In this document: piece by piece, positions 60,420 to 64,000 of the stretch
Layout of the letters: each line of letters starts with the position of its first letter
How positions within the stretch are numbered: the stretch's first letter is position 1
DNA from: Penium margaritaceum
Lineage: Eukaryota; Streptophyta; Zygnematophyceae; Desmidiales; Peniaceae
Direction of reading: 5' to 3'
Assembly: GCA_023375785.1 (NCBI GenBank)
Contig: SZWC01000546.1
Location: 259,136 to 323,135 of the forward strand
DNA length: 64,000 nucleotides
The notes under the pieces: model-generated
What the model saw: only the letters and a program-made list of their open reading frames with translations
Databases searched by the model: none
What the model was told of the DNA's origin: nothing
Position numbers and translations under genes: made by a program

Positions 60420-63400
60420 ACACTGACCGTGGCTGACTCGTGTTAAGATTCATAGCCGTTTAAGGTACTTGGTAGACTTTGTGGTCATGGTCAGTGGCAC
60501 ATGCCAACTTTGTCAAGGTATTGCGCACAGTAGCCGTGCCAAGCCACCGGTTTTTGACCTTGTTTGTACCTGCAAGGTCATGCCTAGTACATCTGAACTA
60601 TGATTGGACACTCTGACTGTGGCTGACTTGTGTTACGATTCGTATAAGTTAAAGTCACTTGGTAAACATTGTGGTCATGGTAAGTGGAACATGCCAACTT
60701 TGTCAAGGCATTACGCACAATAGCCACATCGAGCCACATGTATTCTACCTAGTTTGCACCTGCAAGATCATGCATAGTACATCTGCACTGTGATTGCACA
60801 CTCTGACCGTGGCTGACTTGTGCTATGATTCATAGCCGTTTAAGGTACTTGGTAAACTTTGTGGTCATGGTCAGTGGCACATGCCAACTTTGTCAAGGCA
60901 TTGCGCAAAATAGCCGTGCCAAGCCACCGGTTTTGTACCTTGTTTATACCTGTAAGGTAATGCATATTAGATGTGCACTGTGATTGGGCACTCTGACCGT
61001 GGCTGACTCGTGTTATGATCAATAGAAGTAAAAGTCACTTGGATACATTTGTGGTCATGGTCAGTGGCACATGCCAACTTTGTCAAGGCATTGCGCACAA
61101 TAACCACACCATGCCACCAGTATTCTACCTTGATTACACCTGCAAGGTCATGCCCAGTATATCTACACTGGGATTGGACACTCTGACCGTGGCTGACTCG
61201 TGTTATGATTCATAGCCGTTTAAGGTACTTGGTAAACTTGGTGGTCATGGTCAGTGGCACATGCCAACTTTGTCCAGGCATTGCGCACAATAGCCACACC
61301 GAGACACCAATATTCTTCCTTGTTTGAACCTTAAAGATCATGCCTAGTACATCTGTACTGTGATTGGACACTCTCACCATGGCTGACTCGTGTTATGATG
61401 AATAGAAGTTAAAGTCAATCGGATACATTTGCGGTCATGGTCAGTGGCACATGCCAACTTTGTCTTGGCATTGCGCACAATAGCCACACCGAGCCACCAG
61501 TATTATAGCTTGTTTGCACCTGCAAGATCATGCCTAGTACATCTGCAATGTGATTGGACACTCAAACCGTGGCTTTTTGTGTTATGACAAATAGAAGTAA
61601 AAGTCACTTGGATACATTTTTGGTCATGGTCAGTGGCACATGCCAGCTTTGTCAAGGCATTGCACACAATAGCCAAACCGAGCCACAGGTATTCTTCCTT
61701 GTTTATACCTGTAAGGTCATGCCCAGTACATCTGCACTATGATTGCCAAGCCACCGGTTTTTACCTTGTTTATACCTGCAAGGTCATGCATGTAAGATGT
61801 GTACTGTGATTGCACACTCTGACCATGGCTGACCCGTGTTACGATTCGTAGAAGTTAAAGTCACTTGGTAAACGTTGTGGTCATGGTCAGTGGCACATTC
61901 CACCTTTGTCTAGGCATTGCGCACAATAGCCACACCGAGCCACCAGTATTCTATGTTGTTTGTACCTGTAAGATCATGCCTAGTACATCTGCACTTTGAT
62001 TGGACCCTCTAACCATGGCTGACTCGTATTATGATCAATAGAAGTAAAAGTCACTTGGATATAATTGTGGTCATGGTCAGCTGCACATGCCAACTCTGTC
62101 AATGCATTGCACACAATAGCCACACCGAGCCACCCGTATTCTACTTCTTTATACCAGCAAGGCCATGCCCAGTATATCTGCACTGTGACTGGACAATCTG
62201 ACCGTGGCTGACTCGTGTTATGATTCATAGCCGTCTAAGGTACTTGGTAATCTTTGTGGTCATGGTCAGTGGCACATGCCAACTTTGTCAAGGTATTGCG
62301 CACAATAGCCGTGCCAATTCACCGGCTTTTTACCTTGTTTATACCTCTAAGGTCATGCCTAGTACATGTGAACTGTGGTTGGGCACTCTGACTGTGGCTG
62401 ACTCGTGTTATGATTCATAGAAATTAAAGTCACGTGGTAAACTTTGTGGTCATTTTCAGTGGCACATGCCAAATTTGTCAAGGCATTGCACACAATAGCC
62501 ACACCGAGCGACCAGTATTCTACCTTGTTTGCACCTGGAAGATTATGCCTAGTACATCTGCACTGTGATTGGAGACTCTGACCGTGGCTGACTCGTGTTA
62601 TGATCAATAGAAGTAAAAGTCAAAAGGATACATTTGTGGTCATGGTCAGTGGCACATGCCAAGTATGTCAAGGCATTGCGCACAATAGCCACACCGAGCC
62701 ACCAGTATTATAACTTGTTTGTACCTGCAAGGTCATGCCCATTACATCTGCACTGTGATTGGACACTCTGCCCGTGGCTCAATCGTGTCATGATTCATAG
62801 CCGTTTAAAGTACTTGGAAAGCTTTGTGGTCATGGTCAGTGGCACATGCCAACTTTGTCAAGGCATTGGGCACAATAGCCACACCGAGCCACCAGTAGTC
62901 TACCTTGTTTGCACCTGCAAGATCATTTCTAGTACATCTGCACTGTGACTGGACACTCTGACCGTGGCTGACTTGTGTTATGATCGGTAGAAGAAAACGT
63001 CACTTGGAAACATTTGTGGTCATGGTCAGTGGCACATGCCAACTTTGTCAAGGCATTGCGCACAATAGTCACACCGTTACCAGTATTCTACCTTGTTTGT
63101 ACCTGCAAGGTCATCCCTAATATATCAGGACTTTGATTGGACAATCTGACCATGGCTGACTCGTGTTAAGATTCATAGCCGTTTAAGGTACTTGGTAGAC
63201 TTTGTGGTCATGGTCAGTGGCACATGCCAACTTTGTCAAGATATTGCGCACAGTAGCCGTGCCAAGCCACCGGTTTTTGACCTTGTTTATACCTGCAAGG
63301 TCATGCCTAGTACATCTGAACTGTGATTGGACACTCTGACTGTGGGTGACTCGTGTTACGATTCGTATAAGTTAAAGTCACTTGGTAAACATAGTGGTCA

Positions 63401-64000
63401 TGGTCAGTGGCACATGCCAATTTTGTCAAGGTATTACGCACAATAGCCACACCGAGCGACCTGTATTCTACCTTGTTTGCACCTGCAAGATCATGCCTAG
63501 TACATCTGCACTGTGATTGGACTCTGACCGTGGCTGACTCGTGTTATGATTTGTAGCCGTTTAAGGGACTTGGTAAGCTTTGTGGTCATGGTCAGTGGCA
63601 CATGCCAACTTTGTCAAGGCATTGCGCACAATAGCGTGCCAAGCCACCGGTTTTTTACCTTGTTTATACCTGTAAGGTCATGCATATTTGATGTGCACTG
63701 CGATTGGGCACTCTGACCGTGGCTGACTCGTGTTACGATTCGTGGAAGTTAATATCACCTGGTCAACTTTGTGGTCATGGTCAGTGGCACATGCCAATTT
63801 AGTCAAGGCATTGCACACAATAGCCACACCGAGCTACCTATGTTCTACCTTTTTTGCACCTGCAAGATCATGAATAGTACATCTGCACTGTGATTGGAGA
63901 CTCTGGCTGTGGCTGACTCGTATTATGATTCATAGCCATTTAAGGTACTTGGTAAACTTTGTGGTCATGGTCAGTGGCACATCCAAACTTTGTCAAGGCA
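60420..64000 (+). repeat. 190-bp satellite, + direction, to window end
   Basis: About 19 monomers running off the right edge. Near 61745 a join GATTGCCAAGCCACC skips about 125 bp of a monomer. The block is a diverged copy of 52.8-56.9 kb, with two further monomers absent around 62.4 kb. Confidence 0.94.

Overview
This is a eukaryotic repeat-only window. About 45 kb of the 64 kb (roughly 70%) is one tandem satellite with a 190-bp monomer, some 235 copies, broken up by five LTR-bounded retrotransposon insertions, one solo LTR and one small inverted-repeat transposon. I see no host protein-coding gene, rRNA, tRNA or CRISPR array. The short open frames scattered through the satellite are by-products of the repeat. 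A land plant or streptophyte alga is the best guess: three elements carry a primer-binding site equal to the 3' end of plant initiator tRNA-Met (TGGTATCAGAGC), and the one recognisable polyprotein is Ty1/copia integrase. The species cannot be named from this sequence. Array length, monomer size and retrotransposon load would suit a centromeric or pericentromeric block, but that is inference.

Layout. 1-802: non-satellite DNA of unknown nature with an 81-bp tandem repeat. 803-6880: satellite in the + direction, interrupted by element 1 (1123-3918). 6881-20209: satellite in the opposite direction, holding element 2 (7467-11405), element 3 (12709-16488), an N gap and a 326-bp MITE (18576-18901). 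20210-64000: satellite again in the + direction, holding a solo LTR (46482-47087), element 5 (49027-52613) and element 6 (57084-60419).

The satellite has three monomer classes, told apart by a variable 40-bp segment, and they tend to follow one another in a cycle. Above that lie longer orders: variant monomers spaced at multiples of 1140 bp (six monomers) and multi-kb segmental duplications. A core of about 55 bp with two short dyads is nearly invariant in all classes.

The LTR elements are all fossils or non-autonomous. Elements 1 and 2 (+ strand) carry only low-complexity frames (Pro-rich; Gln/Ser-rich). Elements 3 and 5 and the solo LTR (- strand) form one related group with gag-like coding traces placed unusually next to the 3' LTR and shared G-rich internal repeats. 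Element 6 (- strand) is a copia derivative with protease-like, integrase and the beginning of reverse transcriptase. Five-base target duplications are perfect for four insertions, 4/5 for element 3 and not recognisable for element 2. By eye, LTR pairs agree about 94-95% (element 1), about 93% (element 3), 91-92% (element 6), 88-90% (element 5) and 85-88% (element 2), which gives a relative order of insertion. Several N positions mark unresolved assembly joins inside the satellite.
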